A program made the translations under genes and the position numbers. Shown in pieces: positions 9,001 through 16,456 of a DNA stretch of 64,000 bases. Every line of letters starts with the position of its first letter. Positions within the stretch are counted from its first letter, which is position 1. The notes beneath the pieces are model-generated. The model was not told where the DNA came from. It made no database searches and was given only the letters and a program-made list of their open reading frames with translations. The DNA is from Anaerolineae bacterium (GTDB taxonomy: Bacteria > Chloroflexota > Anaerolineae > Aggregatilineales > Phototrophicaceae), in assembly GCA_022841825.1 (NCBI GenBank), contig JALHQT010000003.1:434001-498000 (forward strand). Reading direction: 5' to 3'.

Positions 9001-10889
9001 CGCCGACGGTTGTCGCGGTCTCGAATGTGACGGTGACCGCCACTGACAACGGCAGCCCCGTGCTCAGTGGGTCGATCTCCTTCACCTGGACGGTCAACGC
9101 AGCAGCCAACAATCCGCCAGTGGTGACGAACCCAGGCAATCAGACGACAGTGGTGAACACGCCAGTGACGCTGAACATCGTGGGCAGCGACCCGAATGCG
9201 GGACAGACGCTGACCTGGAGCGCGACGGGGCTTCCGGTGGGGTTGACCATCAATCCGACCACCGGCGTGATCTCCGGGACGCCGACGGTTGTCGCAGTCT
9301 CGAACGTGACGGTGACCGCGACTGACAACGGCAGCCCCGTGCTGAACGGGTCGGTCTTGTTCACCTGGACGATCAACCCGGCGGGTCCTGTCAACAATCC
9401 GCCCGTCGTGACGAACCCAGGCAATCAGACGACAGTGGTGAACACACCAGTGACGCTGAACATCGTGGGCAGCGACCCGAATGCGGGACAGACGCTGACC
9501 TGGAGCGCGACGGGGCTGCCTGTGGGGTTGACCATCAATCCGACCACCGGGGTGATCACCGGGACGCCGACGGTTGTCGCGGTCTCGAACGTGGTGGTGA
9601 CCGCCACCGACAACGGCAGCCCCGTGCTGAACGGGACGGCAGCATTCACCTGGACGGTCAACGCCGCAGCGCCCACGATAGGGGTGACCAGCTTCACGCT
9701 CATCAACGCGGTTACGGATCTTCCGGTCGCGGGCTTTGACCCCATCCCGAATGGGGCAACCATCAACCTAGCGGCTATCGGGACATCGAACCTGAACATC
9801 AGGGCGAATGTCACAGGCAGTCCAATCGGCGGCGTCGTCTTCACCTACAGCGGGACGCCGGCGAGCAGGAACGAGAACGGTGCACCGTATGCCCTGGCTG
9901 GGGATAATGCGGGCAACTACAACAACTGGGTGCCGGCGTTGGGGACGTTTACGCTGAGAGGGCAGGCATTCTCTGGGCCGAATGGGACGGGCACAGCCTA
10001 CCCGGCGCTCACCATCACGCTGACGTTCGTGAACGGTGTCGTTAACTCGGCACCCAGCGTCACGAACCCAGGCAACCAGGTGACGACGGTGAACACGCCC
10101 GTGACCTTGAATATGCTGGGCAGCGACCCGAATGCGGGACAGACGCTGACCTGGAGCGCGACTGGGCTTCCGGTGGGGTTGACCATCAACCCCACCACGG
10201 GAGCCATCACCGGGACGCCGACAGTTGTCGCGGTCACGAATGTGGTGGTGACCGCCACCGACAACGGCAGCCCCGTGCTGAACGGGACGGCAGCGTTCAC
10301 CTGGACGGTCAACCCGGCGGCTCCGGTCAACAATCCGCCGAGTGTGACCAATCCAGGCAATCAGGTGACGACGACGAACACGCCGGTGACGATGAACATG
10401 GCGGGCAGCGACCCGGATGCGGGACAGACGCTGACCTGGAGCGCGACGGGGCTGCCTGTGGGGTTGACCATCAACCCCACCACGGGAGCTATCACCGGGA
10501 CGCCGACGGTTGCCGCGGTCTCGAACGTGGTGGTGACCGCGACTGACAACGGCAGCCCCGTGCTGAACGGGACGGCAGCGTTCACCTGGACGGTCAACGC
10601 ACCAGCCAACAGCGCGCCAGTCGTGACGAACCCCTTTGAACAGAAGACAACGGTGAACACGCCAGTGACGATGAACATGCTGGGCAGCGACCCGAATGTG
10701 GGGCAGATGCTGAGCTGGAGCGCGACGGGACTGCCCGTGGGGTTGAACATCAACCCCACCACCGGGTCGATCACCGGAACGCCGACGATCTTGGGGACAT
10801 CGATGGTGATGGTGACGGCGACCGACAACGGCAGCCCCGTGCTGTCCGGGTCAACGTCCTTCATCTGGATTATCACGCTTGAGACGTGA
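3060..10889 (+). CDS. Giant modular exoprotein: beta-propeller, Ca-binding repeats, malectin, Kelch and Ig-like repeats
   Basis: This secreted 2609-residue protein starts with a signal peptide (MRRILTIIAILVFMLSG). In order I see: a glucose/sorbosone-dehydrogenase-like beta-propeller (about 27-475); Asp/Asn-rich thrombospondin-3-like calcium loops (484-544); a LamG-like region (555-795); a choice-of-anchor D (HYDIN-like) domain (795-900); a malectin carbohydrate-binding domain (905-1070, RVNAGG and YRVRLYFAE); a second anchor-D domain (1078-1184); a Kelch propeller (1188-1495); a third anchor-D domain (1500-1611); then eight near-identical putative Ig domains (each with SATGLPVGLTINPTTG and TATDNGSPV), interrupted twice by a roughly 115-residue GVTSFTL domain. 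The C-terminus has no sorting or anchor motif. The architecture suggests carbohydrate binding and cell-surface or matrix adhesion. I chose the ATG at 3060 for its signal peptide. Confidence 0.88.
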   Translation: MRRILTIIAILVFMLSGATITRSQATIGFSASNLLGENINNPTTLQFGPDGRLYAAQQDGKILVYTIARTAPNTYNVTATETISLVQNIQNYNDDGTANSTKKRQVTGLLVVGTATNPVLYVSSSDWRIAVGSDSNLDTNSGTISRLTWNGSSWQMVHLVRGLPRNEENHATNGLALDPVNNLLYIAQGGNTNMGAPSNNFAFQPEYALSAAVLVADLDVIGNSTYDIPTLDDPSRTNSAPGVDQGDPFGGNNGNNQARWVVGGPVQVFAGGFRNPYDVIISESGRIYTVDNGSNQGWGGPPINEGPGGNCTNAPNELNSASHPDGLHLLSLGYYGGHPAPVRGNPDGLYASEADSPVPFALADPVECDYQIRGVEDSSLTTWPASSNGFDEYTASNFGGQLTGDLLVTSFDSNVYRVVLNAAGTQAVSNTVFFSNIGGVPLDLTAQGNTDIFPGTVWVANYVSDSIQVFEPSDYDGGNPVCTGADNPALDEDNDGYDNADEIDNNTDPCNGGSKPQDNDNDLTSDLNDTDDDNDGILDRDDAFQIDATNGTNNTLPVASTLFNNDPGTGFFGVGFGGLMIQPPSGPFVEYLTLWNPLNMTVGGATGRFTVDSMPPTNALGAQNNQSYAFQLGVNTTTATGPFTYQSRIEPPYFNGATPQGSESLGIYIGNGDQDNYLKLVVAANSGNPSFEVVLETNGTPTSAMYPVANLLSAPFINVFLSVDPVAGTVQPRYSLGSGTILDLGSPITLPSGSPLLNVIQGPQSLAIGFIATSQGGAPFAPTWDRYDVRQDLPSTLEASPSVLNFPATVVGQTVTQTVTLRNAAISGGDISLQSLNLTGDAAFSIVTNPPLPFTLQPNLSVDVDIRFTPTTPGAASGILYATHSGVNSPVAVTINGTGLDALTPVYRVNAGGPAITATPLNWAADTAAAPSIYSNVASAVSDVFGSPATINMTNPSVPAGTPMSLLQTQRFDKSGGGNMIWQFPVSVGSYRVRLYFAEVFINTVGGRVFDVQIENTLVMDNFDIFAEVGQNTAVVKTFDVSVLDDNLTITFLRGVQNPFINAIEILPIGGSPEPDGILGVAPTNLPFGDIQVGSSSEPQPVTLTNTATTGNLTINSVTLGGTDSNQFSLTPFSPVTLTPGQSTTVGVTFIPTSAGLKSATISIAHDGSNPSPQTVTLSGTGTTASGTTWTVVSGTNNPTARHENGFIQVNGLFYLIGGRGNKAVNIYNPATNSWSVGATPPVEIHHIQAVEYNGLIYVLNGYSGACCSSEFGLANVYIYNPANNTWTTGPAIPEARRRGSSGTVVYNNRIYVVGGLNGGHGSPGTSFAFFDEFDPATGNWTQLPNAPRVRDHFNAVVIGNKLYAAGGRDSSHPSIFNITIPQVDVYDFGTGTWSTLPSGSNIPTPRAGTSSVALNNLVLVIGGESGTQTTAHNEVQALDPSTGTWQTLPSLNTGRHGTQATICNNRVYIVAGSGQRGGSPELNSMEMYAPSGSGTCVPSLSAVLSAAPNPVGFGNVTVGGNGQQTVVLTHTGATGSPSITINSVSITGTNNLEFTATLTTPVVLTQGQTVNVPVTFAPTSGGAKSAVLNVTHTGTNPSPLTINLSGTGVSNTAPSVTNPGNQTTVVNTPVTLNMLGSDPDAGQTLTWSATGLPVGLTINPTTGVISGTPTVVAVSNVTVTATDNGSPVLNGSIQFTWTVNPAGPVNNPPVVTNPGNQTTVVNTPVTLNMVGSDPDAGQTLTWSATGLPVGLTINPTTGVISGTPTVVAVSNVVVTATDNGSPVLNGTAAFTWTVNAGAPTIGVTSFTLINAVTDLPVAGFDPIPNGATINLAAIGTSNLNIRANVTGSPIGGVVFTYSGTPATRNENGAPYALAGDNAGNYNNWVPALGTFTLRGQAFSGPNGTGTAYPALTITLTFVNNAGNSAPSVTNPGNQTTVVNTPVTLNMLGSDPNAGQTLTWSATGLPVGLSINPTTGAITGTPTVVAVSNVTVTATDNGSPVLSGSISFTWTVNAAANNPPVVTNPGNQTTVVNTPVTLNIVGSDPNAGQTLTWSATGLPVGLTINPTTGVISGTPTVVAVSNVTVTATDNGSPVLNGSVLFTWTINPAGPVNNPPVVTNPGNQTTVVNTPVTLNIVGSDPNAGQTLTWSATGLPVGLTINPTTGVITGTPTVVAVSNVVVTATDNGSPVLNGTAAFTWTVNAAAPTIGVTSFTLINAVTDLPVAGFDPIPNGATINLAAIGTSNLNIRANVTGSPIGGVVFTYSGTPASRNENGAPYALAGDNAGNYNNWVPALGTFTLRGQAFSGPNGTGTAYPALTITLTFVNGVVNSAPSVTNPGNQVTTVNTPVTLNMLGSDPNAGQTLTWSATGLPVGLTINPTTGAITGTPTVVAVTNVVVTATDNGSPVLNGTAAFTWTVNPAAPVNNPPSVTNPGNQVTTTNTPVTMNMAGSDPDAGQTLTWSATGLPVGLTINPTTGAITGTPTVAAVSNVVVTATDNGSPVLNGTAAFTWTVNAPANSAPVVTNPFEQKTTVNTPVTMNMLGSDPNVGQMLSWSATGLPVGLNINPTTGSITGTPTILGTSMVMVTATDNGSPVLSGSTSFIWIITLET
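7895..10886 (+). repeat. Eight tandem Ig-domain coding repeats with a 1215-bp segmental duplication
   Basis: Eight units of about 280 bp encode Ig-like domains starting near 7898, 8180, 8829, 9107, 9392, 10045, 10327 and 10606. Between units 2/3 and 5/6 lies the same roughly 360-bp GVTSFTL module (starting near 8460 and 9675). The two copies differ at very few bases over long runs, and the spacing of exactly 1215 bp (405 codons) points to a recent in-frame duplication or gene conversion. The unit 2-module-unit 3 and unit 5-module-unit 6 blocks are the matching segments. Confidence 0.9.
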
Positions 10890-10978
10890 GGCACGGCAGG
10901 CGGGACATCCATCTCGACGGCTCGGTCGTGCAATTGCGCGGCTGTGCCGTGGGTTTCCTCGACTGAGTCAGTCCTAAG

Positions 10979-11022
10979 ACAGAAAAAGAGCCGCCCCAGT
11001 ACTGGGGCGGCTCTTTTTCTGT
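10979..11022. terminator. Bidirectional intrinsic terminator (44-bp perfect palindrome)
   Basis: A perfect inverted repeat with a GAGCCGCCCCAGT arm is flanked by A5 on one side and T5 on the other, so it forms a GC-rich hairpin followed by a U tract on both strands. It sits between the convergent genes ending at 10889 (+) and 11090 (-) and should terminate both. Confidence 0.93.
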
Positions 11023-11089
11023 GGAGGTCATTCAGCCTTTAGGGCTGCTGTGGTAGTCCTGGAAGAGCGCGAAGTTCGGTGACTTGCGC

Positions 11090-13672
11090 TTATGGCCAGA
11101 GCAGCGGTCCCGCGTTTCGCAGGTTAGTCGCGAGCGCGAGCAGGTCGTGCAGACCGATCAGTCCGTCCAGGTTCAGATCGAAACTGCTGATCTCAGGGGT
11201 GATGGGCAGCCCGTAGGAGATGGCAAGCTGAACGGCATCCAGCTCGTCGATCACCGGCGGGTTGCTGATGGCGACATCACCTGCGAGCAGACGTGCCGGG
11301 TTCAACACGACGGGCAGTCCTTCTGCGACGATGATCTCTCGCTGCGCCGCCAGGTAACCGGGTGCGGACGCATTGATGATGTACGTGCCGGGCTGGATTT
11401 CCGAAATCAGGAAGTTGCCATCCTTATCCGTCGTCGCGGTATGCGAAGTCCCGGTCGTCGATAGCAGCGTCACCTGGATGCCTCCGGCGGGTCCATCAGA
11501 GCGCAGGACGATGCCGCTGACCGAAGTGGTCGTAAGCAGAGGCATATCCACGACGCCGTCTGGAGTCACTTCGGGGATGACCACGTCACTGGGCGTCGCC
11601 GCCAGCAGCGTCGATTCAATCACAGGTGTGACTTCAATCACAGGTGTGACTTCAATCACGGGGGTGGCTTCGACCAGGGGCATCGGTGTCTCAGTCACGA
11701 GGCTGGCTGTGGGTGCCGCAGCGACCTCACTGGTGCCGACGTTGATGATCACGGGTGTGTAGGCTACCGACTCTTGCTGGTCAGCAGCGTTGATGCTGGT
11801 CACATTACAATTGATCGTGGTTTCCCCGTTCGCAATCGGGTTGACCTGGATGGTGAACAGCGTGCCACTGCCGCTGATAGGTGGCGTGCCCGCCGAGATC
11901 GCAGCCGCGTAGACAAAGGTGTCGGCGACGAAACCGCGATTGACAGTCAGGCTCTGCGCACCAAAGACCGGTCCTGACGCAACCCCAACTCCCTGGACAA
12001 ACCCGGACGGCGCGATGGTACACTGCGCCTCCAGCGCCTGGAGTCCTGATATACCGGCTGGCTGCTCAAGCACCATGTCGATGCTCGTCGGGCTGCCGAC
12101 GACCAGGGTGCTGTTGAATGGCGAAAAGATGCGTGGCGATGTGATTGTCGCGGCAGCAGCCATCTGCGGTATGGGCGTAGGAGTCGCGGCTGTGGTCGCA
12201 AAGGTGATGCTGATGGACAGGGGAGCACTCGCTGTCCCAGTCCCATTCCGTCCTGTGTACGCGATAGCCCTCAGAGCATACGTCCCTGCCTGTGGGTTCC
12301 ACGAGGCGTAATCGCCATTGAAATCGCCGACCAGCGCATAGGGTGCCTGGTTTTCGGTTCGTTGTGGGAGGTTTGTCGTTGCGGCGAACACGACACTGCC
12401 AATCGTCCCAGCGCCAGGGTTCGCGCGGACATTCAGGTTTCTGGTCGGCAGTGAAGCAAGGTTGATCTGCGCGCCGTTCACCAGAGGATCATACCCGGCA
12501 ATCGGTTGTGACGTATCCGCGTTCATTAGCGTGAAGCTGGTGAGTCCAGGCGCAACCTGCGTACCAGCAGGGGTGGGTGGAATGGCGGTCGGCGCTATCA
12601 CGGTCGGCGTTGCCCCGATGACGGTCGGTGCCAACGTGGGAACAATCGGGGTCGGCGGAAGCTGTCCCTGACCCAGATAACCCGGTGAACGGTAACCGAT
12701 GCCAACGTTAGCGCGCGGCACGAATTCTCCGCCAGGGGGCAATCCCTCGCAAACACGCCCGGTGATGACAGGGGTGCGCATTCCGGGCCACACAGCGCAG
12801 TTGTATCCATCGCTGTGCCGCGTGATCTGCGCGTTGATGCCGTTGCGCGCACTGGCATTGGGCCAGACGGCATTGTTCAGCGTGTCACCACGCTGCGGGG
12901 GTACGTCAACCCAGACATTATCGATGACGACGGCTTGATTCCAGTTGGAGTATGTCTCTTGTACCCAGAACAGGTAACGCGCTGTCGGCAGACCGACGAC
13001 ATTTGCACGACGAATCGTGATTGCGCCCAATGGGCAGCTAAAATCACATTTCAGAAAGAGACCCTGGTAATCTGAAGCACCACTGAGCATATCGACACGA
13101 AGCTCGCGGAAGCTGCCGTACGGTTGAATCAGGTCAGGATGGTTATCCGTGAAGTTGACCTGATCGCGCGCTTCGATATTCTCGATGCGAATGTTCTGTA
13201 ACTGAACGGTTGCGAGCGGCGCATCAATCTGGATGCCCTCGGAGATGTCGGGTCCGCCGAGCAACAGCCCTTCGATATGTATCACGCCTGTGGTATCCAT
13301 GATCTTGATCCCGGTGCGCGACGAAATCGACGGATTACCACTTTGGGTTGGAATGGAGACCTCGCCACCGATCATGACGATATTGCGACCCCCGACGATG
13401 AACACAGGTCGCACCACCGGGCTAGACGGCATCTGAAGGACATAGTCTTTGGTTGGGTCGAGCCGAAGCGCCGTGCTGAGGTTCGGGTCGATGTTGACTA
13501 TGATAGGGTTCGTCAGAGGGGGGGGCGCCCAACTGAGTGCGGTGGCGGCGGCGGCGGTTTGGGGGGTGGTGGACAAGGTAAAGAGGCAGACGATCACGAA
13601 CAACGTGAAGATCTGCGCCAAGAGTCGACGTCGCGATATCTGTTGGTCGAGCAAGTGGTTTCGAATATGCAT
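11090..13672 (-). CDS. Secreted beta-helix protein with shared GVTSFTL-like, cohesin-like and dockerin-like domains
   Basis: This is an 860-residue exported protein; its signal sequence includes LLAQIFTLFVIVCLFTL. Residues 40-325 look like a right-handed beta-helix of the pectate-lyase type (RNIVMIGGEVSI, LQNIRIENIEA). After a Thr/Pro linker, 374-485 is a diverged copy of the GVTSFTL module found twice in the giant exoprotein. Residues 507-642 resemble a cohesin/BACON-like beta-sandwich, 670-685 are VIEVTP repeats, 715-779 are a carboxypeptidase-regulatory-like domain (GNFLISEIQPGTY), and 800-857 end in a dockerin-like half (DLNLDGLIGLHDLLALA). Only the second calcium loop of the dockerin is canonical. 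I chose the ATG at 13672, with AGGAG upstream. It is probably a surface or matrix protein that binds polysaccharide. Confidence 0.82.
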   Translation of the reverse strand: MHIRNHLLDQQISRRRLLAQIFTLFVIVCLFTLSTTPQTAAAATALSWAPPPLTNPIIVNIDPNLSTALRLDPTKDYVLQMPSSPVVRPVFIVGGRNIVMIGGEVSIPTQSGNPSISSRTGIKIMDTTGVIHIEGLLLGGPDISEGIQIDAPLATVQLQNIRIENIEARDQVNFTDNHPDLIQPYGSFRELRVDMLSGASDYQGLFLKCDFSCPLGAITIRRANVVGLPTARYLFWVQETYSNWNQAVVIDNVWVDVPPQRGDTLNNAVWPNASARNGINAQITRHSDGYNCAVWPGMRTPVITGRVCEGLPPGGEFVPRANVGIGYRSPGYLGQGQLPPTPIVPTLAPTVIGATPTVIAPTAIPPTPAGTQVAPGLTSFTLMNADTSQPIAGYDPLVNGAQINLASLPTRNLNVRANPGAGTIGSVVFAATTNLPQRTENQAPYALVGDFNGDYASWNPQAGTYALRAIAYTGRNGTGTASAPLSISITFATTAATPTPIPQMAAAATITSPRIFSPFNSTLVVGSPTSIDMVLEQPAGISGLQALEAQCTIAPSGFVQGVGVASGPVFGAQSLTVNRGFVADTFVYAAAISAGTPPISGSGTLFTIQVNPIANGETTINCNVTSINAADQQESVAYTPVIINVGTSEVAAAPTASLVTETPMPLVEATPVIEVTPVIEVTPVIESTLLAATPSDVVIPEVTPDGVVDMPLLTTTSVSGIVLRSDGPAGGIQVTLLSTTGTSHTATTDKDGNFLISEIQPGTYIINASAPGYLAAQREIIVAEGLPVVLNPARLLAGDVAISNPPVIDELDAVQLAISYGLPITPEISSFDLNLDGLIGLHDLLALATNLRNAGPLLWP

Positions 13673-13762
13673 CAGTGGAGCTACTCCTGTTCCCGTTACC
13701 GTTTTTAAATCACCGCCTTCTTCAGTCCGAAGAAATTGAGGAAGGGCGTGTGATTCGTGAAT

Positions 13763-13790
13763 ATCATATATGGACTTTATGGTTCCGCAA
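13763..13790 (-). promoter_or_regulatory. Candidate sigma-70-type promoter for the beta-helix gene
   Basis: On the reverse strand TTGCGG (13785-13790) and TATGAT (13763-13768) are separated by 16 bp, about 90 bp upstream of the ATG at 13672. Spacing and hexamers fit a housekeeping promoter moderately well. Confidence 0.4.
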
Positions 13791-13935
13791 TGGTTCTTGA
13801 AGGAAACATAGCCCCAAAGTACTGTGAATTCGTCGAGTGGACCCGCACGAGTCCGAGTGACCGAGTTCTTAACCGAGCTTGAATTGCGTCTTGGCGGATC
13901 TTGAATGGGCGAAACTGCGGTGAGGAGAAAGACAA

Positions 13936-13956
13936 CCCTCCGTGAGTCACGGAGGG
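13936..13956 (-). terminator. Hairpin downstream of the Wzz-like gene
   Basis: A 9-bp perfect stem (CCCTCCGTG / CACGGAGGG) with a 3-nt loop lies 75 bp past the stop of the gene at 14032-15582. On the reverse strand it is followed by TTGTCTTTC, a weak U tract. It is a likely intrinsic terminator. Confidence 0.6.
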
Positions 13957-14031
13957 TTTCACGATCTTCATAATTGAGAGTGTGATCCGAAAACCTGGCG
14001 ACATTCCTCACCAGGGTGTGCAAGCGACGCC

Positions 14032-15582
14032 TCAGGTCGTGACGCTGCCGATCAGCTTCGAGGTCACGTTCGTGAGGTCGTTCATGAGTTGGGTGACTTT
14101 GGCGACCGAAGGTGTCCGACGCAGGACGAGGAGAACGCCATCGACTTCGAGAGCCAACCCAATCGCATCTGTCGCTACGGCGATCGGCGGCGCATCAAGC
14201 ACGACAATATCGTAGCAGCGCCGCAGTTCAAGCAGCAGATCTCCCATTGCTGGCGAGATGAGCAAATCGACCCCGTTCCAACCCGCTGTGCCCGCTGGCA
14301 GGAAGCTCAGATTCTGGTGGGCTGTGAATTGAATGACGGGTTCAAGCTCTGACTCGCGCGTGAGTGTCTGAACAAGCCCGGCTTCCGCGGTGACTCCCAG
14401 GCTCTTGTTGAGGGTCGAGCCTCGAAGGTTGGCATCTACCAGGATCACCGACATGCCCGTGTTAGCGAAGGCAATTGCCAGATTGAGAGACATCTTGGAC
14501 CCGGCATCCTTCGGCTCGACTCCGGCGACAAGTACCGCTTTTCCTGGCGACTTGCTTTGTGCTGGAACTTCCGCAACAGCAGTTTTTGTGCTGCTCCGCG
14601 CCTTGCGGGCGGGTGGCTCATCGACCTGTACCAGGTTCGTGTTCTGCGAATGGACAAAGGCGTGAACGTAGGTGCGGACATGGCGAACGGCGTCGCTAAG
14701 TGGTCCCGGCGTCGAGAACACATTCCTATCGCTTGAGCGAAATGTCGCTGGCATCTCACCGACCACAGGGGCACCAATCACCCGATGCAGTGCAGCCGTG
14801 CCATAGAATTTAGGATTGACCAATTCGGAAATGAGCGCCAGCCCCAGCCCGGCAATCAAGCCCGCGACCGCCGCTCCAACGAGCAGGAGCGGGAGGTTGG
14901 GGGACGATGGCACTGTCGGCAGACTCGCGTCTTCGACGACTGAGATGAGATTGAGCTGGGTTGCCGAAGCAACCAGCGCCTGATTGTAGCTGTCGTTGAG
15001 CTGTGCATACGCGGTCTGCCGCGAGGAAAGCAGTCCGTCGATTTCGTTGATGCGTGTGGTGTCGCGCGGGATGATGTCCAGCAACTGCGAGCGTTCCGCC
15101 GCCAATTGTGCGATTTCGCTTTCCAGCTCACCTAAACGTTCATTGAGGATCTCCTGGATGCCGCCGATGCTGTTGCCGTAGGTGTCGCGCGTAGCCTGTA
15201 CCAGCACCTGAGTCAGGACGTTGGCGGCACGCTGTGCCAATTCTGGGTCGCTATCGGAGACGCTGATTTGAAGCAAGTCGGAATTTGAGACGACATCGAC
15301 CGAAAACTGCGGCAGCGTTTCGACCTGAAGCTGCCGCAGTGCCTCGTCGCCTACTTCCGCGCGCTTGAGAATGGTGGAGAATGTTACGGCAAGCTGTTCA
15401 AAGTAGAGGAACGTTCCGTAATCCGGTCTGCTGATGCCAAATGGGGTGATGCGAAGCAGCGAGGATGTTGTATAGATGGTCGGTAAGCGGGATGACACGA
15501 CCCATGTGATGCCAATTGTGACCAGGAAGGTCAACAGCACATACGGGAAATGTCTGCGGAGAGCGTAAGCATACTGCCCCAT
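14032..15582 (-). CDS. Wzz/BY-kinase-like chain-length protein with degenerate P-loop
   Basis: This 516-residue fusion has a Wzz domain (transmembrane segments about 13-31 and 231-255, coiled coil between, PSSPNLP before the second segment) joined to a CpsD/CapB-like ATPase domain. It would set chain length or export of the polysaccharide at the inner membrane. The nucleotide site is worn: where active BY-kinases have PGEGKST, this protein has PKDAGSKMS, so the glycine pattern is lost though the lysine remains. Walker A' (VILVDANLRG) and Walker B (YDIVVLDAPP) are preserved. The protein ends at GSVTT with no tyrosine-rich tail. I infer a structural or weakly active homologue, not a self-phosphorylating kinase. 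It starts at an ATG with no gene closely upstream on its strand. Confidence 0.88.
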   Translation of the reverse strand: MGQYAYALRRHFPYVLLTFLVTIGITWVVSSRLPTIYTTSSLLRITPFGISRPDYGTFLYFEQLAVTFSTILKRAEVGDEALRQLQVETLPQFSVDVVSNSDLLQISVSDSDPELAQRAANVLTQVLVQATRDTYGNSIGGIQEILNERLGELESEIAQLAAERSQLLDIIPRDTTRINEIDGLLSSRQTAYAQLNDSYNQALVASATQLNLISVVEDASLPTVPSSPNLPLLLVGAAVAGLIAGLGLALISELVNPKFYGTAALHRVIGAPVVGEMPATFRSSDRNVFSTPGPLSDAVRHVRTYVHAFVHSQNTNLVQVDEPPARKARSSTKTAVAEVPAQSKSPGKAVLVAGVEPKDAGSKMSLNLAIAFANTGMSVILVDANLRGSTLNKSLGVTAEAGLVQTLTRESELEPVIQFTAHQNLSFLPAGTAGWNGVDLLISPAMGDLLLELRRCYDIVVLDAPPIAVATDAIGLALEVDGVLLVLRRTPSVAKVTQLMNDLTNVTSKLIGSVTT

Positions 15583-15653
15583 TGTTTCAAACCTTTGCTC
15601 GTTTTCGGACTTTCAGAATCGGGCTGCATTCCTCGATGCCTCACCCAGTTGCG

Positions 15654-16361
15654 TCACCCAGAGCTTCCAGCCAGGCGAAGACTGTAGGTGACTTCAACCT
15701 GAACACGGACAAATACCTCGCGTGGCTCCGCTTCCAAGATCTCGTCTCGCGTGATAGGCAGCACATCGTTGGGGATATTGGTGACGACTTCGATCTCGCG
15801 GATGACGAGCGGGTCGCCAACAGCTAACCCTGCCGCCCAGGCGATAGCACGCGCCCGCGCATTGGCATCGGCAATCGCACTAATCTGGGCGCTGTCACGC
15901 AGTTCCAGGATCTCTTCTGTGGCATAGGTTGGCGGTTCGATAATGTTGACGCCAGATTCGACAGCGGCGCTGATTGTCGGCTGTACCAGGAGGGGATCGA
16001 GGACACGTACCTGAATCGACACCCGCATCCGGTTTACAAACACCCCCGTCAGCGCATTTTCACCATCCAGCCAGTTCTCGACGGAGACCTCAATCCCGGA
16101 GGTATCAATGTTCTCTTCTGGGATTGGGACTTCATTCAGTGCCTCGCGGAGCTGCTCCACCGCGCCGTTGATGGAATTCTGCATGGTGATGAGGTTCGTT
16201 CCAACACGCTCAATCCCAAAACGCAGAATGGTAATCTCTGCCAGGGTGGAGGAGATACCCACGCCTGAAACGGTGACTGTATAGTTGGACTGAGCAGCAG
16301 CACCCCCTAATGGAAGCATGATGCTCAAGAGCACGACGAGAAGAACCAGGAAACGCTTCAT
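15654..16361 (-). CDS. Secreted SIMPL (DUF541) domain protein
   Basis: This 235-residue protein has a signal peptide (MKRFLVLLVVLLSIMLPLGG, cleavage after AAAQ) followed by one SIMPL/DUF541 domain, visible as TVTVSGVGISSTLAEITI, a central ENIDTSGIEVSVENW, and RARAIAWAAGLAVGDPLVI. Family members are exported, often oligomeric, and of unclear biochemical role (oxidative stress in E. coli YggE, outer-membrane or envelope functions elsewhere). The ATG at 16361 has an AAAGG site 7 nt upstream; an in-frame GTG at 16376 is less likely. It lies between the Wzz-like gene and the Gfo/Idh gene on the same strand, so envelope biogenesis is a reasonable context. Confidence 0.85.
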   Translation of the reverse strand: MKRFLVLLVVLLSIMLPLGGAAAQSNYTVTVSGVGISSTLAEITILRFGIERVGTNLITMQNSINGAVEQLREALNEVPIPEENIDTSGIEVSVENWLDGENALTGVFVNRMRVSIQVRVLDPLLVQPTISAAVESGVNIIEPPTYATEEILELRDSAQISAIADANARARAIAWAAGLAVGDPLVIREIEVVTNIPNDVLPITRDEILEAEPREVFVRVQVEVTYSLRLAGSSG

Positions 16362-16456
16362 GTATGAACCTTTCACCCTCGACTGTCTGGAATTCTAGAA
16401 GGAATACAAGGCTTGAGCAAGCAGGACTCGGTTCTGCTGCTCAAGCCAAGGTATCA

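Larger units (their letters stand above)
13673..14031 (-). other. Intergenic region holding a promoter and an upstream gene's terminator
   Basis: This 359-bp stretch separates two reverse-strand genes. It contains the hairpin at 13936-13956 that should end transcription of the Wzz-like gene, and a candidate promoter at 13763-13790 for the beta-helix gene. The leader of roughly 85 nt was inspected for a c-di-GMP riboswitch and none was recognised. Confidence 0.5.

Noticed and set aside
7895-10886. CRISPR-like array
   Set aside because: Units of about 280 bp are coding repeats without short direct repeats or unique spacers, and no cas genes are near.
7925-10933. Long reverse-strand open frames antisense to the Ig repeats
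   Set aside because: They repeat with the same period as the forward Ig units and have low-complexity Val/Pro/Thr sequences. They are shadows of biased codons in the exoprotein gene.
13673-14031. c-di-GMP riboswitch upstream of the secreted beta-helix gene
   Set aside because: No GEMM-type conserved core was recognised in the leader; only a promoter candidate and a terminator hairpin were visible.
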